From positions 1,320,809 through 1,384,808 of the forward strand of contig CAXIPT010000001.1 in assembly GCA_964030475.1 (NCBI GenBank): a stretch of DNA of 64,000 bases. Direction: 5' to 3'. This DNA is from Tethya wilhelma (Eukaryota; Porifera; Demospongiae; Tethyida; Tethyidae). Under the pieces are notes generated by a model. The model was not told the origin of the DNA and did not search any database. It saw only the letters and a list, made by a program, of their open reading frames with translations. Numbering within the stretch: position 1 is the stretch's first letter; the number at the start of each line of letters is the position of its first letter. Below are positions 1-10,222 of the stretch, in pieces. A program made the position numbers and the translations under genes.

Positions 1-242
1 AATGGGCAGTGCGGTAAAAAGTATTGAAACGAGACATGTCTCAATTTTGGCACATGATTATTTCATTTTTATTCTTGATCCCTTGTAAGGATCTTATAAT
101 AAGTGTCATAAATGCAATGTACAATAGTACCATAGCTTATTGCATTAGTTCAAATTTCTACTATTAATAATAATTAGTAAGCTAAGCAGTCGCCGAAATT
201 GAGACATGCCTTGTTCCAATACGTTTTACCGCACTGCCCATT
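1..242. mobile_element. MITE with about 50-bp terminal inverted repeats
   Basis: The first and last 51 bases are near-perfect reverse complements: the left end begins aatgggcagtgcggtaaaa and the right end closes ttttaccgcactgcccatt. The roughly 140-bp AT-rich interior has no reading frame. This is the form of a non-autonomous DNA transposon. The target-site duplication cannot be seen because the element starts at base 1. A diverged relative may lie at about 54310. Confidence 0.85.
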
Positions 243-505
243 CCTACACTACTAATTTTTTGAAATTTTTACTACTTGTTCATTCACCACTACAGTGGGG
301 AGACTACCAGAGACTGATTAGTCTATACAAAAAGCTTGAGTAGCAGGAGACCTACATGCATTTCACAATGCTGGAAGAGGCTAATGTGCATGCGCGTAAT
401 AATGCCATTTGGATAACGACCTCTGAACTCTACCTACAAAGATGGCTGAATTATAGTACATGAATTTATTACACTAAGTTTCAAACCTTTCTGGTTTTTG
501 TTTAG
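243..505. other. no gene seen
   Basis: AT-rich sequence between the MITE and a possible exon. I see no coding frame or structured RNA here. Confidence 0.5.
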
Positions 506-621
506 GCTTATATTTGTGATGAAAACGAGTATCAAGGAATGTATAGTACCTATGAAAAGAACTTACTTTGTGCTATCAAAGTTGGCTCAACACATTCTGG
601 CTCTCTGGAAATCCTTTTCAA
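506..621 (+). CDS. possible internal exon, unrecognised
   Basis: An open 116-bp stretch lies between a good acceptor (tttttgtttag) and a gtaagt donor. It reads AYICDENEYQGMYSTYEKNL and continues with LLCAIKVGSTHSGSLEILFK. The flanking splice signals and lack of stops are the only evidence. No partner exon could be joined to it with confidence, and the neighbouring coding-like sequence is on the other strand. Confidence 0.3.
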
Positions 622-663
622 GTAAGTCAGTTACGAACTCACGTTAGCAGAACAAAAATGGCA

Positions 664-2124
664 CTATGGTGGCTTCCCACTAGTGCTCTCTATACGAATG
701 CCGAGGAANGGGACATTGAACTTGGCTACACTTTCATATGACTCCTCCCAAACCTCTTGTGTCATATGACTGGTACTATTAAAAAATGAGTTGAAAAATT
801 CACCAACAGTCTGATGTAAGACAGTCAAACTTAACGGTGAATATCGACCATTTCCTCTAAATCCATTACGTACTTCCATATTAACCAACGTCCAGAGTCA
901 ACAGTGTACTATTGATGGCTCTCTTCTGCTTTAAAGCATTAACTTTTTTGTTTATTTGATCAAAACACCAATTTAGTTTACTACGCTGAGATTCTGGTGA
1001 TTGATGCTTAAGAGTGTGATTTAAGGAAAATCTCTCGAGTCTAACCATGACTGCAATATAACGCTCTGAGCTAGCCATTTATGTAACTTCGGAAGTATAT
1101 TCCTTGACATCATTTAATAGTGTGGGACTGTGATGTAACATAGATACATGTAGTCTGGATGAGTGCATGTGCATGTACATGGTATTCCTTTGATTGCATA
1201 CCTAAAGTTAGCAACACTGTTCAAAATTCCTCCCCACTTGTTGAATACCACTGCAGTTTCTCTAGGATCAAACGGTCCATAGAGCATCTCTTTGAACTCT
1301 TGAACAGAGAGAGCACCTGTCTTTCGAAAGTTAATACATGTATACATTTCTGATTTCTTTAAAATTGTTTTCAATTATAAACTCTCTTGTTGCAGTGAAC
1401 ATTTGTTTCAAATCACGACAATTGGCATATGATGCCCATCTGAAATACACCAGAATAAGATTCTTTGGGCATTCTGACTTCTTAAAGTCACTCCAGCTAA
1501 CAAGAGGTGAATACTTTCTTGAACTAGCAATACGGCACCATTCTTTAATATCTCTTAGCTTAACAGAGTTTACTTCCTTTGGCTGAAGGGATTTTTAAGA
1601 GTGTACGGAGGAGAGAGACTCATTCCAAACACACTTCCCTTAGGCTTAATGAATGGTTCGATTACCTTTACACCTTTAACATAGTGTCCAACAAAACACT
1701 GAAGATCGAAGACATTTATCGAACCAGCTGTTATCTGATCTCTATAGTCCATTGCAAGCACATAACCCTGGTGACCATAATGAGGATCTACACAGTGTGT
1801 GAAGGAGGGAACTTCAATAATGAGGGATTTTAATATGAGTAAACCTAATCTATAACTTATTTGGCCCACCAACCTAACTAGTACAATCATTATATGTGTA
1901 CATAATGTTTAACTTGTCTCCACTGATATAGAAACACTGTCTATATACACTGATTCTTCTCCATTTGTGAAATAACCCTTCACTAACAGTGGCATAATCA
2001 AATATGGCTCCTCCATAATAATTATTTTTGAGAACTCACCAAAATGAGAAATAGTGGTAGGTTTTAGTTTGAAGCCTTGTAGACTATTAAAGTACAGTAG
2101 TATTAGCACAGCTACTACTACCAA
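664..2124 (-). pseudogene. broken glycosyltransferase-like gene (uncharacterised family)
   Basis: Successive minus-strand pieces read as one protein, from about 2124 down to 664, but in changing frames. Segments include a hydrophobic start (MVVVAVLILLYF), then FTHCVDPHYGHQGYVLAMDY, VKVIEPFIKPKGSVFG, LSVQEFKEMLYGPFDPRETA, RYIAVMVRLERFSL and GFRGNGRYSPLSL. Frameshifts are needed near 1585 and 1370, and a TAA stop followed by a further shift falls near 870, just after LLTLDVG. An ambiguous base lies at 709. The motif order resembles an uncharacterised animal family that I associate, from memory only, with GDP-fucose transferase-like type II membrane enzymes. Some shifts could be unrecognised introns or sequence errors. 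Confidence 0.45.
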
Positions 2125-2352
2125 TTACACTTGAACAAGACACTTCAATTGCTCTACACTACATACATTCACAGTCATAGCGGCACATGAACTTCCACCT
2201 TTATTCTATGTGTAGCTACCTCAATGACGGAAACTGAAACTAGATAGCGCGCATTTTAAATCCGAACTACGCATGCGCATAAATTACTTTTGCAGCCGTC
2301 AACCCCTTACCGGGTTCTAATAATACTGCACTGACACTGCCCCTACATTCTC
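2125..2352. promoter_or_regulatory. intergenic region with NRF1-like site
   Basis: No coding frame is seen. Positions 2269-2280 read acgcatgcgcat, close to the palindromic NRF1 consensus TGCGCATGCGCA. The site lies just upstream of the broken minus-strand gene and of a plus-strand open frame, so it could be a bidirectional promoter. Confidence 0.35.
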
Positions 2353-2666
2353 TTGGAGGAAATGGGCCAATGGGTGGGAAGCTCTAATAAGCCACACTAT
2401 CCAGTTATCTCAGCCACTAAGTACTTTACAACCAATTCTCAAGGGTGCAGAGTATCAGATACAAACATATGTCATGCAGTATACCACATCACACAGCTCA
2501 TGCTGTTAGCCTTTGACAATAATGTCAACCTCACTAACATCATTTCTATTGCTACTGCAGATTGGTTGTCTAATTTAGTATTCAAGATGTTTTACTATAA
2601 ACCCATATCCAGAACTGTTAATAACTTTACAAGAGCAATTCTTCCAGTAACTGAGTCAACCCCATG
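2353..2666 (+). CDS. possible coding exon, unrecognised
   Basis: An open frame of about 105 codons ends at a gtatgt donor at 2667. It includes PHYPVISATKYFTTNSQGCR and NIISIATADWLSNLVFKMFY. No domain is recognised, no downstream exon could be matched, and the start is uncertain (an ATG lies at 2362). It may be a remnant of a transposon or gene. Confidence 0.25.
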
Positions 2667-3535
2667 GTATGTTATATATGTATTGTTAGTACAGATGTTG
2701 GCTGTTCATGGCCATACTAAAATTTATAATTATTAGTTTCAACTAAAGTCTATCTGGTTTGAGAATGCTGGTAGAAAAAATCAAATAACTTTCTTATTAT
2801 CCAACCAATTTGATTTCAAGTACGATTGAAAAGCATTCGTTCTTCCTGTTCTTTTGATTGCTTTTCTCTATTTTGTCCCATAAGATAAGTATTGTATAAA
2901 TCTCATTATTCAAGTTCACTTCCGGCAACATTCTCAACCAGATGGACTTTAATAGTTCATGCAGCCAGGTAACATAATTTATACCTTATGGCATGCACAT
3001 CCGTTCGTTTCTTGACAAACACAGCTATAGCATGCACGCAGAAAGCAAACAGTGAAATGATTATACTCTTGAAGGCAGACATACAATCATCAATGTACTA
3101 ACTAGTACATAATTTTCTACTTATGAACAGATGCACAACAGGACACACCTAAACATCACAATCACATTATACGGGCTAATGGTCCAAACTGTGAATGGGT
3201 TTGGCGGCATTCAAGAGCACTGTGGGAGATCTACTTAGCCTTGCATGATGCATGGTACGTACTCCCACACAGTTCATGCATGTGTGTGTATATAGAAAAT
3301 TTGACGTGAAAATACAATTTGGCATGCAAAATACTGATATTTATGAAACAGGATGCAGTTGCATGATTTTTAAGTGGAATAACCCATCTGTGTATTCAAT
3401 TCTACAGCTATTATAGGCCAATGAATTACCAGTATTTTAGACTATATAGTAAATCTCAGAGAAAGAGAAACACTGTGACACTAAGGTCAATGAAACTTTA
3501 AACAGTTTGTCATTGTAGTAAGACTCAGAATAGTC
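2667..3535. other. intergenic, nothing seen
   Basis: AT-rich sequence without an open frame that has splice support, upstream of the first secreted Cys/Thr-rich gene. Its last 100 bases presumably include that gene's promoter and 5' leader. Confidence 0.5.
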
Positions 3536-6085
3536 ATGAGTAAGCTTTCAGTCTATCTTTTGCTTGCTGTGGTGGTGGTACTTTGTGATGCTAAATCCTA
3601 TTGTAATCATAGCAGAGGAAAACGAAGAAACAACCAACACAGTGATAACAGAGTAAGTATATATGACAATGTCATGCAGTCAGGATAATCATGCCAACAG
3701 TTTGTTACTCAATAATATCAATTAATTCATGTATATTATAGGATCTGCCAGGTGAACAGTATTATTGTTTGCAAGAAATTCGAACAATGTCAAAACTAGA
3801 GAGGTTTAATACAGCAGCACTATACACTCTGGACAATAAGCAATGTAACTCAAACTGCCTTAAATATATCACAAAAACACCGAAGAATAAAGACATTGAT
3901 ACTTGTAGTTGTGTGTGTGACAGTATCAACATCTTGAAACCAAATTGTGACATCAGTCATGAAAGTCAATCAAGGGCCAAAGATGATATTCTCAGCTCTA
4001 TTAGTCTAGAGGACTGCAGACAAATTTGCCGTGAGAAGCATCATTCCAAGGCAAGATCAAAGAGAAGAAACAAACCAAAGTCCAGAAAGAAAACAATGTC
4101 CAGAAAGAAAACAAAGTCCACGTCCAAAAGTCCCAGTAAAAAGGCTAAAATGTGCACAAGGAAAACTCGCACGAATAATAGAAGGGAAGCTGACTGCATA
4201 TGTATATGTGAACAAATTCATTCTAAAGGTAAGTATAATGATAATGCGTAAAGAATCAGATTGAACTATATATATCGGCCTATATGTCCATCCATGGACT
4301 TTCTCTTCTCAGTAATAAGGAGAGAAAGCCTGTAAATGAGACTATGAGAATGTGCATGCAAGCTATATTATACATAGCCTACATGAATAACTCTTAGGAC
4401 TATAGCATGCATGCATGCATGTATAAATATTCTATACATGCAGTTACGCAGCCTCCAACTATATCAAGACCTAGTACTGAAGCAACTCCTCCTGAGACTA
4501 CAACCCCTGAAATAACAACTCCAACCACATCTTCTCCAACCACACAAGAAACAACAACTGCACCTACTACTGCAAGTCCAACCACCACTGAGAGCCCAAC
4601 CACATCTTCTCCTACAACACAAGAAACAACAACTGAAGTGCCAACAACAACTGCACCTACTACTGCAAGTCCAATGACATCGTCTCCCACAACACAAGAA
4701 ACAACAACTGAAGTGCCAACAACAACTGCACCTACTACTGCAAGTCCAACGACATCGTCTCCCACAACACAAGAAACAACAACTGAAGAGACAACAACAG
4801 AGGAAACGACAACAGAGGAGACTACTACAGAGGAAACGACAACAGAGGAGACTACTACAGAGGAAACGACAACAGAGGAGACTNTGGACAATAAGCAATG
4901 TAACTCAAACTGCCTTAAATATATCACAAAAACACCGAAGAATAAAGACATTGATACTTGTAGTTGTGTGTGTGACAGTATCAACATCTTGAAACCAAAT
5001 TGTGACATCAGTCATGAAAGTCAATCAAGGGCCAAAGATGATATTCTCAGCTCTATTAGTCTAGAGGACTGCAGACAAATTTGCCGTGAGAAGCATCATT
5101 CCAAGGCAAGATCAAAGAGAAGAAAGAAACCAAAGTCCAGAAAGAAAACAATGTCCAGAAAGAAAACAAAGTCCACGTCCAAAAGTCCCAGTAAAAAGGC
5201 TAAAATGTGCACAAGGAAAACTCGCACGAATAATAGAAGGGAAGCTGACTGCATATGTATATGTGAACAAATTCATTCTAAAGGTAAGTATAATGATAAT
5301 GCGTAAAGAATCAGATTGAACTATATATATCGGCCTATATGTCCATCCATGGACTTTCTCTTCTCAGTAATAAGGAGAGAAAGCCTGTAAATGAGACTAT
5401 GAGAATGTGCATGCAAGCTATATTATACATAGCCTACATGAATAACTCTTAGGACTATAGCATGCATGCATGCATGTATAAATATTCTATACATGCAGTT
5501 ACGCAGCCTCCAACTATATCAAGACCTAGTACTGAAGCAACTCCTCCTGAGACTACAACCCCTGAAATAACAACTCCAACCACATCTTCTCCAACCACAC
5601 AAGAAACAACAACTGCACCTACTACTGCAAGTCCAACCACCACTGAGAGCCCAACCACATCTTCTCCTACAACACAAGAAACAACAACTGAAGTGCCAAC
5701 AACAACTGCACCTACTACTGCAAGTCCAATGACATCGTCTCCCACAACACAAGAAACAACAACTGAAGAGACAACAACAGAGGAAACGACAACAGAGGAG
5801 ACTACTACAGAGGAAACGACAACAGAGGAGACTACTACAGAGGAAACGACAACAGAGGAGACTACTACAGAGGAAACGACTACAGAGGAAACGACAACAG
5901 AGGAGACTACTACAGAGGAAACGACTACAGAGGAAACGACCACAGAGGAGACTACTACAGAGGAAACGACAACAGAGGAAACGACCACAGAGGAGACTAC
6001 TACAGAGGAAACGACAACAGAGGAGACTACTACAGAGGAAACGACCACTGAAGAGACAACAAGTGAACCAACAACTGATATATAA
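3536..6085 (+). CDS. secreted Cys-rich protein with Thr/Glu mucin-like stalk
   Basis: Exon 1 (3536-3652, phase 0) encodes a signal peptide, MSKLSVYLLLAVVVVLCDA. Exon 2 (3742-4228, phase 1) carries two C-x3-C...C-x-C-x-C modules (CNSNC, CSCVC, then CRQIC, CICIC) split by a very basic KKTMSRKKTKS stretch. Exon 3 begins at 4444 (repeat copy at 5499) and runs to a stop at 6085, encoding Pro/Thr-rich sequence and about twenty EETTT repeats. A single N at 4884 joins two nearly identical copies, the second starting inside exon 2 (4885-5283). Taking exon 3 from 5499-6085 gives about 396 residues in frame. The product is probably secreted and O-glycosylated. No known domain is recognised. The module is shared with the next two genes. 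Confidence 0.7.
3830..4883 (+). repeat. duplicated block, first copy (mucin-like gene)
   Basis: From 3830 the sequence recurs almost base for base from 4885 onward (offset 1055), covering most of exon 2, the intron and exon 3. The first copy ends at the single N (4884). It differs from the second by an Asn/Lys change in the basic stretch and by one extra Thr/Pro-rich unit. Identical introns suggest two unmerged alleles, although a tandem duplication is possible. Confidence 0.75.
4885..6085 (+). repeat. duplicated block, second copy (mucin-like gene)
   Basis: This is the second copy of exon 2 (partial, 4885-5283), the intron and exon 3 (5499-6085) of the mucin-like gene. The 15-bp coding repeat (gag-gaa-acg-aca-aca and variants, about 5760-6060) is longer than in the first copy, which is cut off by the N join. 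Confidence 0.75.
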
Positions 6086-6700
6086 CTATATAGGATAGCT
6101 GCATACTCTATAGCATCAGTATACTGTAAATGTGGAATAACCAGATTTTTGAAGCCACGACTATATGTTTACAATCATAACATGCAGGAGTCTATATACA
6201 TGATACACCTCATCAAATACCTGACATCATGCCACACATGCACTAATAGAGAGCCAATTGCAATTAAAGCATAAACCTTAGTACACTGCATCACAAGGTG
6301 AATACAACAATATATAAGTCATTTGTCATATATAGGTGATTGTGTGAGTGTGAACACTGTGAGTAACTAGGTTAGGTATTTAGGTCAGCCAACTTGTTCT
6401 ATTGATTCTCGTTTACACCTATGTGTACATATGGGGGAAGTTGGCCATTCATTTTGGAAACAATCCAGGTTGTATCATTTTGAGTCAATAGGATAAGAAC
6501 CAATTAGCATGTGACCAGAAAACAAGGTCATACAGTAATTGTTCCAGTGATTACCTTTAACTTAGTATAATACTTGTCTTGGCAATGCACTAAACTTCAT
6601 GGTGTATTTAAACACTGATTTACTAGTATCATTAGCAAAGCGCCAGATTTCAAGACAGTTTTTGCTATTATCAGTTTCATTCGATTATCCCCTTCCAAAG
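6086..6700. other. intergenic, nothing seen
   Basis: AT-rich spacer between two related secreted genes. No open frame with splice support, RNA gene or repeat was noticed. The end nearest 6701 should hold the promoter of the next gene. Confidence 0.5.
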
Positions 6701-7457
6701 ATGAATGGATTGCGACTCGTCTGTCTGATTACAATCACTCTGGTCAATATAAGATTTGGCAGCTGTAAGCAAATAAGAAGGGTATGTGATGCTAAATAGT
6801 CTAATACAATTATAATGCAACACATTATGCCTATTATTATGGTATATACACAGGATATTGTGGATGACCCAAGAGACTCAGAGTCAACGCCATGCACCAG
6901 TGATGCCACTTTCAGGACTGTACTGAGACAAGTCAACATTGACAGCATTTCAGCTGGTACTAATTGCAAAATGGAATGCACAGACAGAGTATCCTCCAAA
7001 ATGCGCATGCGGCCAACGTTGAGAGAAGATAGAGGTTGTGATTGCCTATGTAGCAATATAGATGTTCTAGAAGACTGTGTACCTGAATCTACTAAAAGGC
7101 CCACTACAGTATTCAATGGTATAGATATCCCACTGCTCAGAACAACCACTAGCTTCCAGGAATGCACACTAATTTGTGAATATTGGATTACTGGTAGAGG
7201 AACTAGCTCAAAAGCTATGAGGAGGAGAAATGCCTGCTGTTGTATTTGTGAAAACCTTCATTCAACCGGAAATACAGTTGGTCAGTATCATATCATAATA
7301 CATGTACACAGTCACTGTGATACATACTTTTTAATGTAACAAACTCCATGAAAATTTACAAAATTAATGCATGCATGGTCTTATCTTTACAAACTATCCC
7401 AAATCTATTTTAGGAGCCCTCCCAATGCCAGCTCAGGCAAGTGTCTACAGTATATAA
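6701..7457 (+). CDS. secreted Cys-rich protein, paralogue without mucin stalk
   Basis: Exon 1 (6701-6781) encodes a signal peptide starting MNGLRLVCLITITLVNIRFG. Exon 2 (6854-7280) has two C-x3-C...C-x-C-x-C modules: CKMEC with CDCLC, then CTLIC with CCCIC. Intron positions and phases (0, then 1) match those of the upstream mucin-like gene, so the two are paralogues. A short last exon (7414-7457) gives GALPMPAQASVYSI and a stop. That end is weaker, because another exon could follow. The predicted length is about 183 residues. There is no Thr-rich stalk. Function is unknown; secretion and disulphide bonding are inferred. Confidence 0.6.
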
Positions 7458-7990
7458 AGTTTGGCAAGCATAATATTATCATTAAAGCATGCGAAGTTCT
7501 GAGTCTATCCATGTGTCATGGGAGTTCCAAATGAAAAGAATGAAACCTAGCTTGAGCCAAAAAGTTTCTCTTGGGTGTTGGGAATGCAGGGTATGAGAAC
7601 AAAGGGCGTAAAAGAAAAGCATTATAATAGTGAGGTACATAAATAAGGGCATACAAGCAAACTGCACATAATATACGCACACACGTGCACACCAAACTCA
7701 TTTCAGCTACCATTAATATCCGAATGCCTAGCTGGCTGAGCCAGCATGCCTGTGCACTACTAGGCATGCACCTGCGCCGTGCAACTGTACACCCCTGGAG
7801 AGTGGCTTGTTCATCGCAGGGGGACTGACAACACTCTCAGCAGGTGGTGTGGGTACAGCAAGGTAACCACCCGGACCACACAGCTGATACATGAGAGCTG
7901 CCAGATTAGGCCAGTTTGGTCCCCAGAAAAACTCCAGGCAGTCACTCACAACCACTAAGTGGTGAAAAATGGCAACACCTTATAAATTAC
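7458..7990. other. intergenic, likely SINE body
   Basis: No gene is seen. The right-hand part, about 7720-7990, continues on the minus strand from a tRNA-like head at 7991-8059, so it may be the body of a tRNA-derived SINE. Confidence 0.4.
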
Positions 7991-8059
7991 CGATGGTGGG
8001 CCTTGAACACCCAACCATGAGGTTGGGAGTCCAGAGCACTAAGCATTACACCACCATGG
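7991..8059 (-). mobile_element. tRNA-derived SINE head
   Basis: Read on the minus strand, this looks like a degenerate tRNA. It has an A-box-like tggtgtaatgcttagtg, a B-box-like gtgttcaaggcc, and ends that pair imperfectly (ccatggt with accatcg). The arms do not fold cleanly, so a retroposon promoter is more likely than a working tRNA. Confidence 0.5.
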
Positions 8060-8109
8060 AACCCACACCCACACCCACACCCACACCCACCCACCCACAC
8101 ACACACACA
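8060..8109. repeat. (ACACCC)n / (CA)n simple repeat
   Basis: A cytosine-rich hexamer array grades into (CA)n. The transposon starting at 8110 is inserted in this simple repeat, and the array resumes at 9172. Confidence 0.9.
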
Positions 8110-9170
8110 CACTGTAAAAACGGATTGGTGAACGTCACTACCAAATGGTAGTGAAAACCTTGCCACAGGGCTCACCACAAAATAGGCGGTGATGCTCACT
8201 ACATATTTGTTGATGTGGTGATCGTCACTACTTTCATAAGAATCAATAATACTGGCTTTATATGAACAAAATCAGTCAAATAACATACAAACCATGACAA
8301 CTAATCAACTGTCAAGTTTTAGCAGGCAGCACCAGTTCATTTGAATCCATCTTAGCTCTTTCTTGCTTGCATGTTCATACAGACTCTCGTTTTCACCTAA
8401 TAAAGACAGTGATAGTATGTACTCAACTGCAATACATGAATACAACTTCAGAACTTACCATCAAACTGTTTCTTGTATATAGCTGCTATAGTAAGACCCA
8501 TTTCTTTGGTCAGGCACGCTAGCGCGCTAGCCTGAGTTAATTGTGTGATCCATAGCTCTGGCAAAAACAACACAATTTGTGAAAAACACTCTAAAATAAG
8601 TCTATTACTTTTAGTTCTTACCTTAAACAAGAAAATCCTCTCTCAAACAAGCTGTATTCCAGCACAAAATCTCGATTTCTTCTTGGCAGCTGCTTCTGAA
8701 CTTTCAAAAATAATTTCTGATGATGTCATACTTTTAGCGATGTGCTTTAATTAGAAAAATAGGTCTGTGGATTTTCTGCTGTTCTCTCACCAAAGTCTTG
8801 ATTTTGTCAGTGTCTCTAATAACCTAATGATGCTAAATCAAAGTATTAGTTATCCTACCAAGCAAGAAGTCAGTCAAGTCTACGTCTAAAGTCGTGATCG
8901 TGGAAAATCACTGAATCAAGCTCTCATGGTGTCTTCGTTGAAATTTACAGTTTCTTGATGAAGCATTAGGTCATTAATACATAGCTAGCTATGATTAGAT
9001 TAACTACTAGGCTCATTTCACCCTGATTAAAGAGATTTAGCTCCTAGTTCACAAAGTAGTGACCTTCACTACCGTGGCATTGTAGTGAATATTCACTACA
9101 CTGTAGTGAAAGTAAAATGCGGTGAACATCACTACGTTGGTAGTGACGTTCACTAGTCCATTTTTACAGT

Positions 9171-9171
<1 letters not shown>
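8110..9171. mobile_element. non-autonomous DNA transposon, CACTG termini
   Basis: Both ends carry the same inverted repeat of about 37 bp: cactgtaaaaacggattggt at the left, and at the right, reverse-complemented, cactgtaaaaatggactagt, each followed by gaacgtcactacca. Short gtagtga / tcactac sub-repeats cluster inside both ends. The 1.06-kb interior has only short open frames and no recognisable transposase. The CAC start is typical of CACTA/Chapaev-type elements, which is an inference. The (CA)n surroundings hide any target-site duplication. Confidence 0.8.

Positions 9172-9203
<32 letters not shown>
9172..9203. repeat. (CA)n microsatellite
   Basis: A dinucleotide run directly abutting the transposon's right end. 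It is the continuation of the array on the element's left side. Confidence 0.9.
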
Positions 9204-9204
<1 letters not shown>

Positions 9205-9245
9205 CACATGTCATAATTATTTCATCACATTGCACATATATGCAG

Positions 9246-10222
9246 ATAGTGATACATGTGATACATATACGCTACCTTCTTTTCACTTTTTTGGCCTGGA
9301 GCAATGCTATCTAAGACAAGGAATGGTAGATGACATGTGTGACTGTGCAACTATCAGGATGAATGAGTTCAGCTTTACAGAATGCATACGCCATATCATC
9401 ACAAGTGCAGACAATTATCTTCAACTGCTCAGAGCAAATAATGTTATGGATTGTGAACGACAGTGTATATTTAGTCTGGCTGATAGACATTCCCATGACA
9501 TAGAACAGAAGGCTTGCTGCTGCATCTGCAACTGGATTTCAGTCAATATTGAACATCCTACACCTCTAGAAAGTTTGTTATGAACTTAAGTAGTGTTTGC
9601 ATGAATGTCATATTATAATCCTTGCATTTCTGCTGATTTCTGTGCATGCATGATAAATTAACGCCTTGTATATTCTGGTGTTACAGTAACAACCACAGAA
9701 GCAGGAGCTACAAACCCACCTGTCCCTCGCAGCCCGCAAACAACAATTACAACAAGCAGCACAACCGTAATATCCACCCAGTCTAGGATATTCACAACTG
9801 ATGAAGGTAAATAATCATAGCAACCATGAATGCATGTAGCTTCTTGTAATGCATTCAAACATTGACACCTAGCTACAACTACTCCAAGTACTGAGTCAGC
9901 TTCCTCTACTCATGCTACAACCATGATCAACACTGAACCAACTGATGGTGGTACTACTACACCAGAGAACACTACAGCCCAGCCTACAACAACAATTGCT
10001 GAGGAAATGACAACCAGAGGAAATGCCAGCACAGGGGAACCCAGTACTGAAGAGACAACAACTGAAGAGACAACGACAGAGGAGACAACAACAGAAAGGA
10101 CAACAGAAGAAACAACCACAGAAGAGATAACCACAGAAGAGACAACCACAGAGGAGACAACTGAAGCAACAACAACTGAAGCAACAACAACTGAGGCAAC
10201 TACCACAGATGTAATTTATTAG
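9246..10222 (+). CDS. Cys-rich protein with Thr-rich stalk (third paralogue, 5' end missing)
   Basis: The exon at 9246-9572 (entered in phase 1) holds the family's module: CERQC then CCCIC, preceded by further cysteines (EQCYLRQG, DMCDCATIR, FTECIRH). It continues into 9687-9806 and 9873-10222, all phase 1, encoding a Thr/Ser/Pro-rich region and a stalk of EETTT, then EATTT repeats ending TTTDVIY. The donor at 9573 (gtttgt) is weak. No signal-peptide exon was found upstream, where the transposon at 8110-9171 is inserted. The first exon may be distant, lost or unrecognised. Intron phases and domain order match the gene at 3536. Confidence 0.55.

Noticed and set aside
8545..8754. Transposase in the CACTG element
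   Set aside because: The only frames inside are under 70 codons without DDE-type motifs, so the element is called non-autonomous.
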